A stretch of 64,000 bases of DNA from Desulforapulum autotrophicum (GTDB lineage Bacteria > Desulfobacterota > Desulfobacteria > Desulfobacterales > Desulfolunaceae). Shown piece after piece: positions 24,722-34,894 of the stretch (position 1 is its first letter; every line of letters starts with the position of its first letter). The translations under genes and the position numbers were made by a program. A model generated the notes under the pieces. That model did no database searches and was not told where the DNA came from. It was given only the letters and a program-made list of their open reading frames with translations. The stretch is from assembly GCA_020723285.1 (NCBI GenBank), contig DYJE01000007.1, forward strand, positions 1 through 64,000. The letters run 5' to 3'.

Positions 24722-25600
24722 ATGGATTCCAAAACAACGGTCCGCATGTTTATCTCCTTATTACCATGGTTTAAGAAAGCCGTCTTTCTTTTTGTCATGA
24801 TTCCGTCTCTGGTATCGGCATCGAATCTTGCGGAAATATATAAAAACAGGGGTAATGCGTTTTACCAGAAAAGACAGTATATACAGGCTGTGAAAGAATT
24901 TTCCAAAGCCATCGAGATCAATCATGACTATATTGAAGCTTACTACAACAGAGGGCTTGCCTACTACGATCTCAATCTGTTTTACAAAGCCATCGTGGAC
25001 TTCGACATGGTTCTCATGCTCAATCCGGAAGTCCGTGAAGCCTATTTAAGACGTGGTCTTGCCTATAACAAAGTCAATAAACTGAAGCTTGCACTGGCCG
25101 ATGTCAAAAAAGCGGCGGGCATGGGTGATCCTGATGCGGTGAAAATGCTTGAAAGTGGCGAACTTGCCCTTCAGGTTGAAAAAGAGCGTCGCCGTCAGCT
25201 GAACATGCGCTCGATCATTGATGACAAGCAGAAAGAGTTTAATCGTGAGGTTACGGTGGTCAGTCTTGACAACGAATTCGGCGGCAATACGGTCATGACC
25301 ACCCATTCCAAGGGTGATCCGGTTTACGACGGCAAGGACGGTGTTTTCAAATCAACGGATTTTTTCAACTCCAGTGATGAACTTGTCAAAACCGTAGTTT
25401 TTCACACTGGGGCCTTCAACTCCGTGAATGGCCGAAATAAAACCGTCCTCTGGTATAATCCCGATTCGACCCTGAAGAAAAAAGAGTTTTTCTATACCGG
25501 GAAACGGCTCGGTTTCACCGGTACATTTTTTTATGACAGCAAGGGTAATCTCACGTCTAAAAAAATCTTTGATAAATTCGGCAAAGAAGTCAAAGAGTGA
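24722..25600 (+). CDS. Exported TPR protein with C-terminal beta-repeat domain
   Basis: A 292-residue protein with an N-terminal export signal (about residues 18-34) and three TPR units (about 37-140), for example YYNRGLAYYDLNLFYKAIVDFD. A charged helix (to about 175) and then a domain of repeating strands (YDGKDGVFKSTDFFNSSDEL, FYDSKGNLTSKKIFD) follow, similar in style to MORN-like or antitoxin-like 'YWxNGx' repeats. TPRs mediate protein contacts; the tail is unassigned. Probably periplasmic. No operon partner is obvious. Confidence 0.7.
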   Translation: MDSKTTVRMFISLLPWFKKAVFLFVMIPSLVSASNLAEIYKNRGNAFYQKRQYIQAVKEFSKAIEINHDYIEAYYNRGLAYYDLNLFYKAIVDFDMVLMLNPEVREAYLRRGLAYNKVNKLKLALADVKKAAGMGDPDAVKMLESGELALQVEKERRRQLNMRSIIDDKQKEFNREVTVVSLDNEFGGNTVMTTHSKGDPVYDGKDGVFKSTDFFNSSDELVKTVVFHTGAFNSVNGRNKTVLWYNPDSTLKKKEFFYTGKRLGFTGTFFYDSKGNLTSKKIFDKFGKEVKE

Positions 25601-25678
25601 ACCGGAATCCCGTTTATGGGATACCTATGCCCAGGCAATGTGGAACAGGTGATGGTCCGGGCTCGATTCATCGATGGT

Positions 25679-27073
25679 TCATGGAGGCGGCATTCTTTTG
25701 ATGGTCGACGATAGCGGCTTGTATTGACGGCTTAAATCGATCAGGGATAATCTGACCGACTTATCCAGTCCGTTCCACAGCCTGGGCAGCTTGTCAAGAT
25801 CCACCAGTGGCAGGACTTCGAGCTTTTTTTTCTCGCTGAAATAGGGCCATAGTGTGTTGATCACCGACGGTGGGGCGTGATCGACGATGATGGCTATTTT
25901 TTCATTTTTCATGGATTTTGAAAAATCCTTGATCAGCGCCGCATCCATGGTTTTAATGATTTTTGCAAATTTATCAGGATCATAGTTTGTCATCATTTTA
26001 ATAAAATCTGCGTCGCTGAAGCCGGAAAGGATATTTTTCACTCTTCCGGGCTTCATGGTTTCCACCATGTCTGCAATGAGGTCATAATATCCAAGCCCCA
26101 GGGTTTCGTTGAGGAGCTCCACCACATGGTCATCCGGGTATTGCCCAAGAACCCCGGCGATCAGGGCTCTTTTTTTCATGCAATACGCCACCTGAACTTT
26201 CTGCCTGTTTGAGAGACTGCCGGAAACGGAATACAGTTTCCGGCGCGACAGATGATCTGAAAAAGCCCCTGTAATTTTAACGTTTCCTTCCCTGATCAGC
26301 TGCGCAACAACATCCGCGATGATGGGTTCAGGGCATTGCTCTATAATTTCGGCACTTTTTTCCGGCGACAGATGTCTGGAAAGCCGACCCAGGAATCGGG
26401 TTTTAGCATCTTTGTCCATATGGAGTCCGGAAAGCACCCGGACGTTTCTGGCGGCATCCATTTCCTGGACCACATCGGCGATCAGCTGATAATAATCCAG
26501 CGTGATGCATTCGCTTAACAGATCCACAAGATAGGTATCGCTGTTGGCGGAGAGGACGCTGACGATCAGTTTTTTCCGTGTCATGGTGAAACCGATCCGT
26601 GTGCTTTCCGATACCGTCAGCCCTTTTGACAAGGCGATCAGCTTTGAAGATGAAAGATGGTCTGCGAGGCGTCCCGCCACTTTAGCTTCCCCTTTTTTAA
26701 TCAGTCTTTTAACGACATCCACAGAGAGTTCCTCAGGCAGTCTTTCGATGATGGGGGCTCCTTTTACAGGGTCAAGATGGCACGTCACCTCCGCAAGAAA
26801 GTCCCTGTCAAGCCCCTTGGATATGGCCACGGCCCGGTCAACCGGGATGGTTCCCGAGATGGCCGCAACGGTTTCAGGAGTCATTTGTCTCGCAAGACGG
26901 ACTGAGATGAATACGGGCAAATATCGGCTTCCTGTGCTCAGGACTGAGTTGATGGGGTCGGTTTTACTGTCACGGCCCGGTTCTTTGGAGTCGGGATTCT
27001 TTGATAATGCGATTCGGGCCTGGCTTAGAAACAGTATGATCAGAAGTGCAGGCAACAGTCCGGTTTTTTTCAT
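25679..27073 (-). CDS. Exported helical-repeat protein (MgtE-N/FliG-like repeats)
   Basis: A 464-residue exported protein with signal peptide MKKTGLLPALLIILFLSQAR and start supported by AAGGAG. The body is built from short helical hairpins of the kind seen in the MgtE N-terminal and FliG middle domains. It is internally duplicated: AGRLADHLSSSKLIALSKGL and TGAFSDHLSRRKLYSVSGSL, and LSECITLDYYQLIADVVQEM and LNETLGLGYYDLIADMVETM, recur about 145-150 residues apart. No catalytic motif is seen. A structural or scaffolding role in the periplasm is likely. It is divergent from the SCP2 gene. Confidence 0.65.
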   Translation of the reverse strand: MKKTGLLPALLIILFLSQARIALSKNPDSKEPGRDSKTDPINSVLSTGSRYLPVFISVRLARQMTPETVAAISGTIPVDRAVAISKGLDRDFLAEVTCHLDPVKGAPIIERLPEELSVDVVKRLIKKGEAKVAGRLADHLSSSKLIALSKGLTVSESTRIGFTMTRKKLIVSVLSANSDTYLVDLLSECITLDYYQLIADVVQEMDAARNVRVLSGLHMDKDAKTRFLGRLSRHLSPEKSAEIIEQCPEPIIADVVAQLIREGNVKITGAFSDHLSRRKLYSVSGSLSNRQKVQVAYCMKKRALIAGVLGQYPDDHVVELLNETLGLGYYDLIADMVETMKPGRVKNILSGFSDADFIKMMTNYDPDKFAKIIKTMDAALIKDFSKSMKNEKIAIIVDHAPPSVINTLWPYFSEKKKLEVLPLVDLDKLPRLWNGLDKSVRLSLIDLSRQYKPLSSTIKRMPPP

Positions 27074-27167
27074 TGTCAGCTCCTTTTCTTTGGGGTTTGG
27101 ACTCAGCCCTGAGTTCATTGATCGGGCCGAAGTTAAAGCTGTGCACATAGAAGTGAAAAAATATATA

Positions 27168-27196
27168 TTGACAACAACTACTGCGATAAATATAGT
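27168..27196 (+). promoter_or_regulatory. Sigma-70 promoter of the SCP2 gene
   Basis: TTGACA (27168-27173), 17 bp, TATAGT (27191-27196): near-consensus. The leader to the start codon at 27306 is about 100 nt. Confidence 0.7.
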
Positions 27197-27305
27197 GACT
27201 ACTATACTTACTGTGGCGAGTCAAGCTGTTTTAACTTGGCGGATTCCGGAATATGAATGGGTTTCCGGACGTGTATTGTTTAATGATTAAAAAAAAGGAG
27301 AAACC

Positions 27306-27905
27306 ATGTCTGAACAAATGATCAATCTGAGTTTTTCAATGAAGGAAATTTTTGGCCTCATCCCTGACATCGCATCCAGCGTCATCCGCTATAACTCGGT
27401 TGCGGCCGGTCTGGCGGATTCATTTCAGGGCAAAGAAATGGGTTTTGCGTTTCAGTTTGACGATGAAGCTTACAGTCTCACAATCAGGAATGGACGGGAT
27501 TTTGCTGTAGGAAACGGCAACATGGAAAAACCATTGGTGAAAGTGACCATGAGCATGAGTGATCTCGAACAGCTGATCAAGGTCCGGAATGCGGCCGTCT
27601 TTCTCGGGAAAGGCGTGGACCCTGAAAAGCTTGGGGGAATTTCAAGATTGGCACAAAGTTATGAAAAACTGTCAGGGCTTAAAGGGTCGATTGTCACGGA
27701 ACTGAAAACCGGTCCCAGCGAAACAAGCCGTATCGCCTTTACGTTCAACGGGAGCGATTCGCCCAAGGCCACCATTCGGCTCACCATGGACAATCTGGTC
27801 GGAATCATCAGTAAAAAGGACAATCCCGTGAATCTTTTCATGTCGGGGCAGCTTCAGGTTGATGGCGACATGGGACTTGCCATGAATGTTCAGACCCTTT
27901 TCTAA
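27306..27905 (+). CDS. SCP2 sterol-binding domain protein
   Basis: A 199-residue cytoplasmic protein resembling the SCP2 lipid-binding fold: FAFQFDDEAYSLTIRNGR followed by VKVTMSMSDLEQLIKVRNAA, and a C-terminal part where ATIRLTMDNLVGIISKKDNP and LQVDGDMGLAMNVQTLF fit the end of the domain. SCP2 proteins hold acyl chains or other lipids in a hydrophobic tunnel. AAAAGGAG precedes the start. The cargo is unknown. It precedes the phosphatase operon on the same strand, but about 390 nt separate them. From 27906 to 28294 I see no other gene and no clear regulatory signal. Confidence 0.7.
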   Translation: MSEQMINLSFSMKEIFGLIPDIASSVIRYNSVAAGLADSFQGKEMGFAFQFDDEAYSLTIRNGRDFAVGNGNMEKPLVKVTMSMSDLEQLIKVRNAAVFLGKGVDPEKLGGISRLAQSYEKLSGLKGSIVTELKTGPSETSRIAFTFNGSDSPKATIRLTMDNLVGIISKKDNPVNLFMSGQLQVDGDMGLAMNVQTLF

Positions 27906-28294
27906 AAAAAGAAAAAAATGGCGGTTGTAAAAATTCAGAGTCCCTTGACCTCGGCATGACCCATCGGTGGTGAACGGCAAGTCATCGTAAAATCGTTATG
28001 ATTCGGCGGGAGGTTCGTCGTGAACCCTGGGCATCCGTTTTGATATTTCACGAGACTGACATGTCAAAATCGTTCGGAAATGCTGTGTGAGGGGCTCTGA
28101 TCTTTCTGTTTGTCTTTTGATTTGTCTTGAAAAAAAAGATCCATTTCGATTATAATGTCTTCGTAATCATTCCAAATCCAGGCACAATAAGCTTTTCATC
28201 AAGGTTCTGTTCAGTTGACTTTCCGGCGCAAGGCAAGGTGCCTGTCGCTAACGGCCTGGTTCTTCTTCAATCCCTCGCAGGAATTACATTGCTC

Positions 28295-30472
28295 ATGCTT
28301 TTTCTCACGTCATTGGAGTGCAGGACGAAATGCATCATCCTTTTTATGGGGTTCGTTTTGGCCATGGTCCTGCCGACAGGGGCTGAAACCATACCTCTCA
28401 ATTCAGACACAAAGACGCTGAATCTTGGCGCTTTATTCGACTACTGCGAAGATAAGCGCGGTGATATGGAATTAACATCGTTAATGTCAGAAAAAGGGGC
28501 CGGATTATGGAAAAAAAACGAAAAGAAAGCCCTGACGTTCGGTTATTCCAATTCCGTTTACTGGATTAAAGGCGAACTGGTCAACGAAGAAGCAAAAGCC
28601 CTCACATTTCTGGTGGAAGTGGCTTATCCGGTGATTGATCATATAACGGCTTATGTATTGAAGGAAAAGAGCCTCGAAGAATTGACGATGGGCGATAAGC
28701 TCCCCTTTCACAGCAGGCCGGTCGAGCACAGGAATTTTTTGTTTCCTCTATCACTTGGAGCAAAGGAGAACGTCACACTTGTTCTCCGGGTCAAGACCAC
28801 CAGCAGCATGCAGATCCCCCTATACATCCACAATGAACGGTATTTCATGGAAAACGATCAGTCTGTGATGCTGGGACTTGGGTTGTATTACGGATCCATG
28901 GTGATCATGATCCTTTACAACCTGTTCGTTTTCCTGTCGGTCCGCGAAATCAATTATCTGTACTACGTGATCTATGTGGCCAGCATGGCCATTTTTCTTA
29001 CGAGCCTGAACGGAACCAGTTATCACTATCTCTGGCCGGGCAGCACATGGTGGAACGATCAGGTTCTGGTGGTTTCGCTGAACGGCGTGGTGTTTTTCGC
29101 CATTCTTTTTACTGTGGGGTTTTTGAAAATCAGGGAGTCGCGGCCGAAAAGCTACCGGCTGTTCTTCGTCATGGCGTGCCTGTCAGCGTTCATTCTGGTT
29201 ATATCATTTAAAATACCCTATAAAATCGGGATTCTGTCAACCATGGCCCTGGCCGTGGTATCCATTGTCTGGTGCATGATCGTCACCATCCAGCGCTGGC
29301 TTGAGGGGTATTCGTCGGCCAGATTCTACGCCGTGGCCTGGTTTGCCATGCTCGCGGGCGGCATTATCCTTGCCCTTAACAAAGTCGGTGTCATCCCCCG
29401 CAGTGGATTGACGGAATACGCCACGCAGTACGGTTCTGTTCTTGAGGTGGTTCTTCTGTCGTTCGCCCTTGCCGACCGTTTGAACATCGAGAAAAAAGAA
29501 CGGATCGAAGCCCAGAACCAGGCCCATCTGCAGGAACGGAACGCCCGAATCGCCAACGAAAACGCGCTGATGAACGAAAGAAAAGCCAGAGAAGCCAGGG
29601 AACAGGCTTTTGAAGTGCAGAAAAAAGCCAAGGAAACTCTGGAACAGAAAGTGGAGGAAAGAACTCATGAGCTGAATGAAACCCTTGATATCGTGAAAGA
29701 AGCCAACAGTCAGATATTGAGCAGTCTGAGGTACGCCCGAATGATTCAGCTGGCCATGCTTCCACAGGCTGAACGCCTGTCGGAGTATTTCGCACGGCAC
29801 TTTGTCTGGTGGCAGCCGAGAGACATCGTCGGCGGCGATTTTTACTACATCGATGCCATTGAACCCGGCCATATTGTTGCTGTGGCTGACTGTACGGGGC
29901 ATGGCGTGCCAGGGGCGTTCATGACGCTTATCGCCAGTTCCGAACTGAAACGTATCGTAAGAGGCGACGGATGTTACGATCCCGGCGAAATCCTGACGCG
30001 GATGAACCGAAGAATCCGGAAAACTCTGAAGCAGGATACGTCCACGGCGATATCCGATGATGGGCTGGACATCGGTATCTGTGTTATCAGAAAACAGGAT
30101 GGGGTCCTTGAGTTTGCCGGTGCCCGTCTGGGTCTCGTTTACACCCTGGGCGAGGCGATGCTTACGGTTCATGGAGACAGAAACAGCGTGGGCTATGTAT
30201 CGTCCCCGGCTGATTATGCTTATCCAAGCCATAGAATTCCCTTTTCCAATGACATGACGTTTTACATGTTCACGGATGGTGTCACGGATCAGCTTGGCGG
30301 GGAAAAAGCGCGTCGGTTCGGCACCCGGAGGTTGATGGAGGTTCTTGAGAAGAATAGAGCCCTTTCTATCGACATTCAGTACGAACGATTGAAAGCAGCC
30401 CTCGATGGATATCGGGGCGACAGAGACCAGATGGATGACATGACCATGGTGGCTTTTGGCGGTAATGGGTAG
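28295..30472 (+). CDS. SiaA-like 7TM receptor with PP2C (SpoIIE) phosphatase domain, copy 1
   Basis: About 725 residues. A signal peptide is followed by an extracellular 7TMR-DISMED2-type beta domain (VKTTSSMQIPLYIH near its end), a seven-helix 7TMR-DISM membrane domain beginning GLGLYYGSMVIMILYNLFVF, a Glu/Lys/Arg-rich coiled coil, and a SpoIIE-type PP2C phosphatase. The metal-binding acidic motifs are all present: VGGDFYY, VADCTGHGVPGAF, FTDGVTDQ and RDQMDDMTMV. Such proteins dephosphorylate partner proteins in response to an external signal; with SiaB and SiaC downstream the target is probably SiaC. The start is uncertain (an earlier one is possible); 28295 gives a length like that of its two paralogs. 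Confidence 0.82.
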   Translation: MLFLTSLECRTKCIILFMGFVLAMVLPTGAETIPLNSDTKTLNLGALFDYCEDKRGDMELTSLMSEKGAGLWKKNEKKALTFGYSNSVYWIKGELVNEEAKALTFLVEVAYPVIDHITAYVLKEKSLEELTMGDKLPFHSRPVEHRNFLFPLSLGAKENVTLVLRVKTTSSMQIPLYIHNERYFMENDQSVMLGLGLYYGSMVIMILYNLFVFLSVREINYLYYVIYVASMAIFLTSLNGTSYHYLWPGSTWWNDQVLVVSLNGVVFFAILFTVGFLKIRESRPKSYRLFFVMACLSAFILVISFKIPYKIGILSTMALAVVSIVWCMIVTIQRWLEGYSSARFYAVAWFAMLAGGIILALNKVGVIPRSGLTEYATQYGSVLEVVLLSFALADRLNIEKKERIEAQNQAHLQERNARIANENALMNERKAREAREQAFEVQKKAKETLEQKVEERTHELNETLDIVKEANSQILSSLRYARMIQLAMLPQAERLSEYFARHFVWWQPRDIVGGDFYYIDAIEPGHIVAVADCTGHGVPGAFMTLIASSELKRIVRGDGCYDPGEILTRMNRRIRKTLKQDTSTAISDDGLDIGICVIRKQDGVLEFAGARLGLVYTLGEAMLTVHGDRNSVGYVSSPADYAYPSHRIPFSNDMTFYMFTDGVTDQLGGEKARRFGTRRLMEVLEKNRALSIDIQYERLKAALDGYRGDRDQMDDMTMVAFGGNG

Positions 30473-30478
30473 AAGAGC

Positions 30479-32677
30479 ATGACCTTCACAGTGAAAAAGA
30501 TGTTGGGAACGATCAGGGCCGGAACCGTGGTTCTGTTCGTGGTGTTCGCTGTTTTTGCTCAGGTGGCCGCTGATGCCGGGCTTCAGACGGAACCCGTATG
30601 GGTTGACGATAAAACGCAAAAACTCAATCTTTCACGGCAAACAGAAATCCTGGAGGATAAAACAGGGGAGCTTGAAATTGGAGAGGTCTGTTCGGGCAGT
30701 GCTGATTCGGAATGGACGCGACCTCTGGGAGAGACCATCAATCTGGGGTACACCGAATCGGCACTCTGGACACGGACGATCCTTGAGAATCGTTCGAACA
30801 AGTCCCTGAAATTTGTTGTTGAAATCGGATATCCTTTTCTCGACCATGTCCATGTGTTTGCCACCAAGGGGCAAGGACGTTCGGAATGGGTCATGGGCGA
30901 CAAACACCCTTTCAGGCAGAGGCCCATCGATGAGCCGGGGTTTGCCTGGCCGCTGGAAATCGCTTCCGGAGAAGTGGTTTCAGTCTTGACAAGAATCAAG
31001 ACGTCTAGCTCCATGCAGATTCCCATCACATTGTACAACCCCGGAGTGTTTTTCGATGAAAAACAGCGGGCCATGCTGTTTCAAGGGTTGTATTACGGAA
31101 GCATGGTGATCATGGTCCTTTACAATTTTTTCCTGTTCCTGTCGGTGAGAGAATCCGACTATCTGTATTACGCCCTTTATGTCCTTTCACAATGCCTTTT
31201 TTTCGTCAGCATGAACGGGTTGAGCTTCAAGTACTTCTGGCCGGATGCCACAAACTGGAACGATGGAGTGATCGTGGTGGCTCTTTCGGCCATGCTTTTT
31301 TCAGGGAATCTTTCCGCCATAAAGTTCATGAATCTGACAAAGGAGAGTGGGAAAACCTACACGGTGTTTCTTGGTCTGGTTATCGTTTCAGTTGTCCTCA
31401 TGCTGATGAGTCCCTTTGTGCCTTATAAACCGGGGGTGATCACAGCCATGATGCTGGCCATTCTATCGTTCTCTTTTGGGATTCCCGCTGTTCTTGTCCG
31501 ATGGTACGGAGGGTTTCCCCCAGGGAGGTTTTTCGCTTTTGGCTGGCTGTCCCTGGCCTGCGGTGCGATTGTTCTGGTCATGAACAAAACGGGATTCGTT
31601 CCCCGGAATTTTCTGACTGAAAATGCAGCTCAGATCGGTTCTGTGGGCCAGGTCATGCTTTTATCTTTTGCCTTGGCCGACAGGCTCAATATGGATAAAA
31701 AAGAAAAAATCGAAGCCCAGATCATGGCCCTTGAAGAAGAGCGGAACGCGCGTATCGCCAATGAAAAGGCGATCGTCAATGAGAGGCTCGCCAGGGAAGC
31801 CAAAGAAGAATGTTATTATATCCGGAAGAAAGCGGCTGAAAGCCTTGAGGTGGAAGTGGCGGAACGGACCAGCCAGCTGAACGAAACTCTGGTGAAGGTG
31901 AACGAGTCCAGCCAGCAGATGATAAGCAGTCTCAGATATGCCCGAATGATCCAGATGGCCATTCTTCCGGATCTTGAAAAGATCAGAACCTGGCTTCCTG
32001 GCCTTGTGGTGTGGTGGGCCCCCAGAGAAATCGTGGGCGGGGATTTTTATTATGCGGATCGGATCAGGGATGGATTTATCGTTGCTGTGGCCGATTGCAC
32101 GGGGCGTGGCGTGGCCGGAGCCTTCATGACCATCATCGCGGGTTCTGAATTGAAGCGTATCGTGAAAGGTGAGGAATGTCATGATCCCGGAGAAATTCTC
32201 ACGCGCCTGAACAGGCGGGTCAGAAAAGCTTTGAAGCAGGATTTGCGGCGGACCGGGATCGATGACGGATTGAATATTGGAATCTGTGTGGTGGGCACAG
32301 GCAGCCGGACACTGTGGTATTCCGGCGCAAAAATTGATTTGATTTATACCCTGGACCGTGAAGTTCATACCCTGAAAGGCGACAGGAAAAGCGTGGGTTA
32401 TGCGTCGGTGGGGGATTCCGGGTATTCGGTTCAGAGTATGGGGCTTGACAAGCGTATTTCAGTATATCTGTGTACGGACGGGATTACGGATCAGCTCGGA
32501 GAGCGTTCAGGCCAGCGATTCGGTACACGGAGGCTCAAGGATCTTATCGCTGAACATGCCCGGCTGCCCATTCCCGTTCAGTGCGAAATTATCAAAGCCA
32601 GTTCGGAGGTCCACAGAGGCACGCGGGATCAGATGGATGACATGACTCTTCTGGCTTTTGATGTGGCGGTCGTTTGA
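30479..32677 (+). CDS. SiaA-like 7TM-PP2C phosphatase, copy 2
   Basis: A 732-residue paralog with the same order of domains: signal peptide, extracellular beta domain, 7TMR-DISM (GLYYGSMVIMVLYNFFLFLS), coiled coil and PP2C phosphatase. It starts six bases after copy 1. The phosphatase motifs are VGGDFYY, VADCTGRGVAGAF, CTDGITDQ and RDQMDDMTLL. The usual GHG is GRG here, a change next to a metal-binding Asp that may alter activity. The extracellular domain has diverged most, suggesting a different ligand but a shared target. Confidence 0.83.
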   Translation: MTFTVKKMLGTIRAGTVVLFVVFAVFAQVAADAGLQTEPVWVDDKTQKLNLSRQTEILEDKTGELEIGEVCSGSADSEWTRPLGETINLGYTESALWTRTILENRSNKSLKFVVEIGYPFLDHVHVFATKGQGRSEWVMGDKHPFRQRPIDEPGFAWPLEIASGEVVSVLTRIKTSSSMQIPITLYNPGVFFDEKQRAMLFQGLYYGSMVIMVLYNFFLFLSVRESDYLYYALYVLSQCLFFVSMNGLSFKYFWPDATNWNDGVIVVALSAMLFSGNLSAIKFMNLTKESGKTYTVFLGLVIVSVVLMLMSPFVPYKPGVITAMMLAILSFSFGIPAVLVRWYGGFPPGRFFAFGWLSLACGAIVLVMNKTGFVPRNFLTENAAQIGSVGQVMLLSFALADRLNMDKKEKIEAQIMALEEERNARIANEKAIVNERLAREAKEECYYIRKKAAESLEVEVAERTSQLNETLVKVNESSQQMISSLRYARMIQMAILPDLEKIRTWLPGLVVWWAPREIVGGDFYYADRIRDGFIVAVADCTGRGVAGAFMTIIAGSELKRIVKGEECHDPGEILTRLNRRVRKALKQDLRRTGIDDGLNIGICVVGTGSRTLWYSGAKIDLIYTLDREVHTLKGDRKSVGYASVGDSGYSVQSMGLDKRISVYLCTDGITDQLGERSGQRFGTRRLKDLIAEHARLPIPVQCEIIKASSEVHRGTRDQMDDMTLLAFDVAVV

Positions 32678-32709
32678 ACCCCGGTTTTAAGGAACAGCAC
32701 AGGACGTGT

Positions 32710-34878
32710 ATGGTCAGTCACCGGAAAAATTTCTGGATCATCGTGATAACAGCCCTGATCTGCTGGCAGAGCCCGGACCATGCGTCGGCCGATGGGGTCA
32801 TCATGTTGAGGAGCGGCAGTGAATCCAGGTATGTTCAGCGGTTTTTTGATTATCTGGTCGATGTTCGCGGAGAATACTCCTTTAAAGATGTGGGACAGGG
32901 CCTCCAAAAAACAAAGTGGGTCAGGAACACCCGGGGCGGACTGAATTTCGGTTACACGGATTCGGTGATATGGGTGAAGGGAACGGTCAAGTATACCGGG
33001 CCTTCAGACGGTTCTTTCGTGTTTGAAGTTGCATACCCTGTTCTTGACGATATCGCCGTTTATATTTCAAGGCCGGAAGGCGTCACGGAACTGCGTATGG
33101 GAGATAAATACCCGTTCTATGAAAGGCCCCTTAGGCACAGGAATTTCCTGGTGCCTGTGACGTTCAAACCTGAAGAAACGATAACCCTTTATTTCCGCGT
33201 CAAAACCACAAGCTCCATGCAGATTCCCCTCAACGTGTATCCTGAAGATAAAATGGCGTCGCGGTCTCAGGCCGATATGCTGGGCCTCGGGCTGTATTCA
33301 GGGGCCATGCTGATCATGATCGTGTACAATCTATTCATTTTCTTCTCCATCCGTGAAAGCACTTATCTTTATTACGTGATTTACGTGTTTTTCATGACCC
33401 TCTGGTCCACCAGTCTGAACGGGCTGACGTTTCAATACCTGTGGCCCCAGGCAACGGTCTGGAACGATCAGGTGATCGTTTTTGCGCTGAACGGCATTGT
33501 CTTTTTCGCGTCGATGTTCGCATCCCGTTTTTTAGACGCCCGAAAGACCTATCCCGTGAACGCTCGTCTGTTCATGGTTCTTCCGGTCATTTCTTTTTTC
33601 ATGATGCTGTCCGCCTATGTCATACCCTACAGGATCGGGATTTCCACGGCCATGATCTTCGCAGTGATCACCATCCTTTACGGGTCCGTGATTACTGTTT
33701 TACGCCTTCGTGACGGATTTGCCCTGGCCCGGATTTTTATTCTGGCATGGGCTATGATTCTGGCCGGCGGGGTGATTATGGCATTGAACAAGTTTGCGTG
33801 GCTTCCCCAGAATGTTCTGACGGAAAAAGCCATTTACGTTGGGGCAGTGATAGAGGTGGCGCTGTTGTCTTTTGCTCTGGCCCACAGGTTCAACCTTGAA
33901 AAAAAAGAACGCATCGAAGCGCAGTACACTGCGGGAATACATGAGCGGTATGCCAGAATCGCGAAGGAGAATGAACTTTTGAATGAACGAAAACTTCTGG
34001 CTGCCCGTGACGAATCCCTTGTCGTTCAGAAACGGCTGACCGAACAGCTGGAGGCCAAAATTGAGGAAAGGCGTCTGGAACTCAACGAAAACCTGGACAA
34101 GATCAGGCTGGCCCACGACAAGATCATGGAGAATCTGGCCTACGCGCGGCTGATTCAGTCGGCGATGCTTCCGGATCCTGAAGACGTCGCCGCCATTTTT
34201 CCGGATCATTTCATCTGGTACGCCCCGAGAGAAATTGTCGGTGGCGATTTTTACTACATCGACACCATCGATCAGGGTGTTCTTGTCGCCGTGGCGGACT
34301 GTACCGGGCACGGAGTCCCCGGAGCCTTTATGACCCTTGTGGCGAACTGGGAGCTGAAACGGATCGTCAAAGGAGAAAAATGCTATGATCCTGCCGAAAT
34401 TCTTGCTAAAATGAACAAACGCATCAAGAAGACACTGAAACAGGATCAGGCAGGATCCTTTTCAGATGACGGACTGGACATGGCCGTCTGTGTCGTCGAT
34501 ACCGAAAAGAAAAGGTTGTCTTACGCCGGGGCCCGTATTGATCTGCGGTATGGGCTGAATCACGAAATCCATACCATCAAGGGCGACCGACGAAGCCTCG
34601 GCTATATCGCATTCAAAGGCGACTACCGATACACAGTTCATCACCTGGACGTCGAAAATCAAATGACCGTATATCTTGCAACCGACGGAGTGCCGGACCA
34701 GCCTGGTGAAAAGGGCCAGCGTTTCGGTTCAGCCCGTCTCAATGAAGCGATCGCCGCCCATTCGAACCAGCCGCTGCCGCTTCAGTGTGAACGGTTGAAA
34801 GAGACTTTGATGACGTATCGCGGTGAAAGAGATCAGGTGGATGATATGACCATGGTTGCATTCAACACTGAATTCTAA
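32710..34878 (+). CDS. SiaA-like 7TM-PP2C phosphatase, copy 3
   Basis: A 722-residue paralog (start ATG 32710 behind AGGA). Extracellular domain, 7TMR-DISM (GLGLYSGAMLIMIVYNLFIF), coiled coil and PP2C are in the same order. Phosphatase motifs VGGDFYY, VADCTGHGVPGAF, ATDGVPDQ and RDQVDDMTMV keep all acidic residues, with Pro replacing Thr in the DGxTD motif. It is the copy nearest to siaB and siaC. The three copies share the cytoplasmic end strongly and the sensor poorly, as expected if they pass different signals to one partner. Confidence 0.83.
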   Translation: MVSHRKNFWIIVITALICWQSPDHASADGVIMLRSGSESRYVQRFFDYLVDVRGEYSFKDVGQGLQKTKWVRNTRGGLNFGYTDSVIWVKGTVKYTGPSDGSFVFEVAYPVLDDIAVYISRPEGVTELRMGDKYPFYERPLRHRNFLVPVTFKPEETITLYFRVKTTSSMQIPLNVYPEDKMASRSQADMLGLGLYSGAMLIMIVYNLFIFFSIRESTYLYYVIYVFFMTLWSTSLNGLTFQYLWPQATVWNDQVIVFALNGIVFFASMFASRFLDARKTYPVNARLFMVLPVISFFMMLSAYVIPYRIGISTAMIFAVITILYGSVITVLRLRDGFALARIFILAWAMILAGGVIMALNKFAWLPQNVLTEKAIYVGAVIEVALLSFALAHRFNLEKKERIEAQYTAGIHERYARIAKENELLNERKLLAARDESLVVQKRLTEQLEAKIEERRLELNENLDKIRLAHDKIMENLAYARLIQSAMLPDPEDVAAIFPDHFIWYAPREIVGGDFYYIDTIDQGVLVAVADCTGHGVPGAFMTLVANWELKRIVKGEKCYDPAEILAKMNKRIKKTLKQDQAGSFSDDGLDMAVCVVDTEKKRLSYAGARIDLRYGLNHEIHTIKGDRRSLGYIAFKGDYRYTVHHLDVENQMTVYLATDGVPDQPGEKGQRFGSARLNEAIAAHSNQPLPLQCERLKETLMTYRGERDQVDDMTMVAFNTEF

Positions 34879-34894
34879 TAAGAAGGAGATCGTC

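Noticed and set aside
29237-30619. A 460-codon minus-strand frame opposite SiaA copy 1
   Set aside because: Antisense to a well-supported phosphatase; no motif or start signal.
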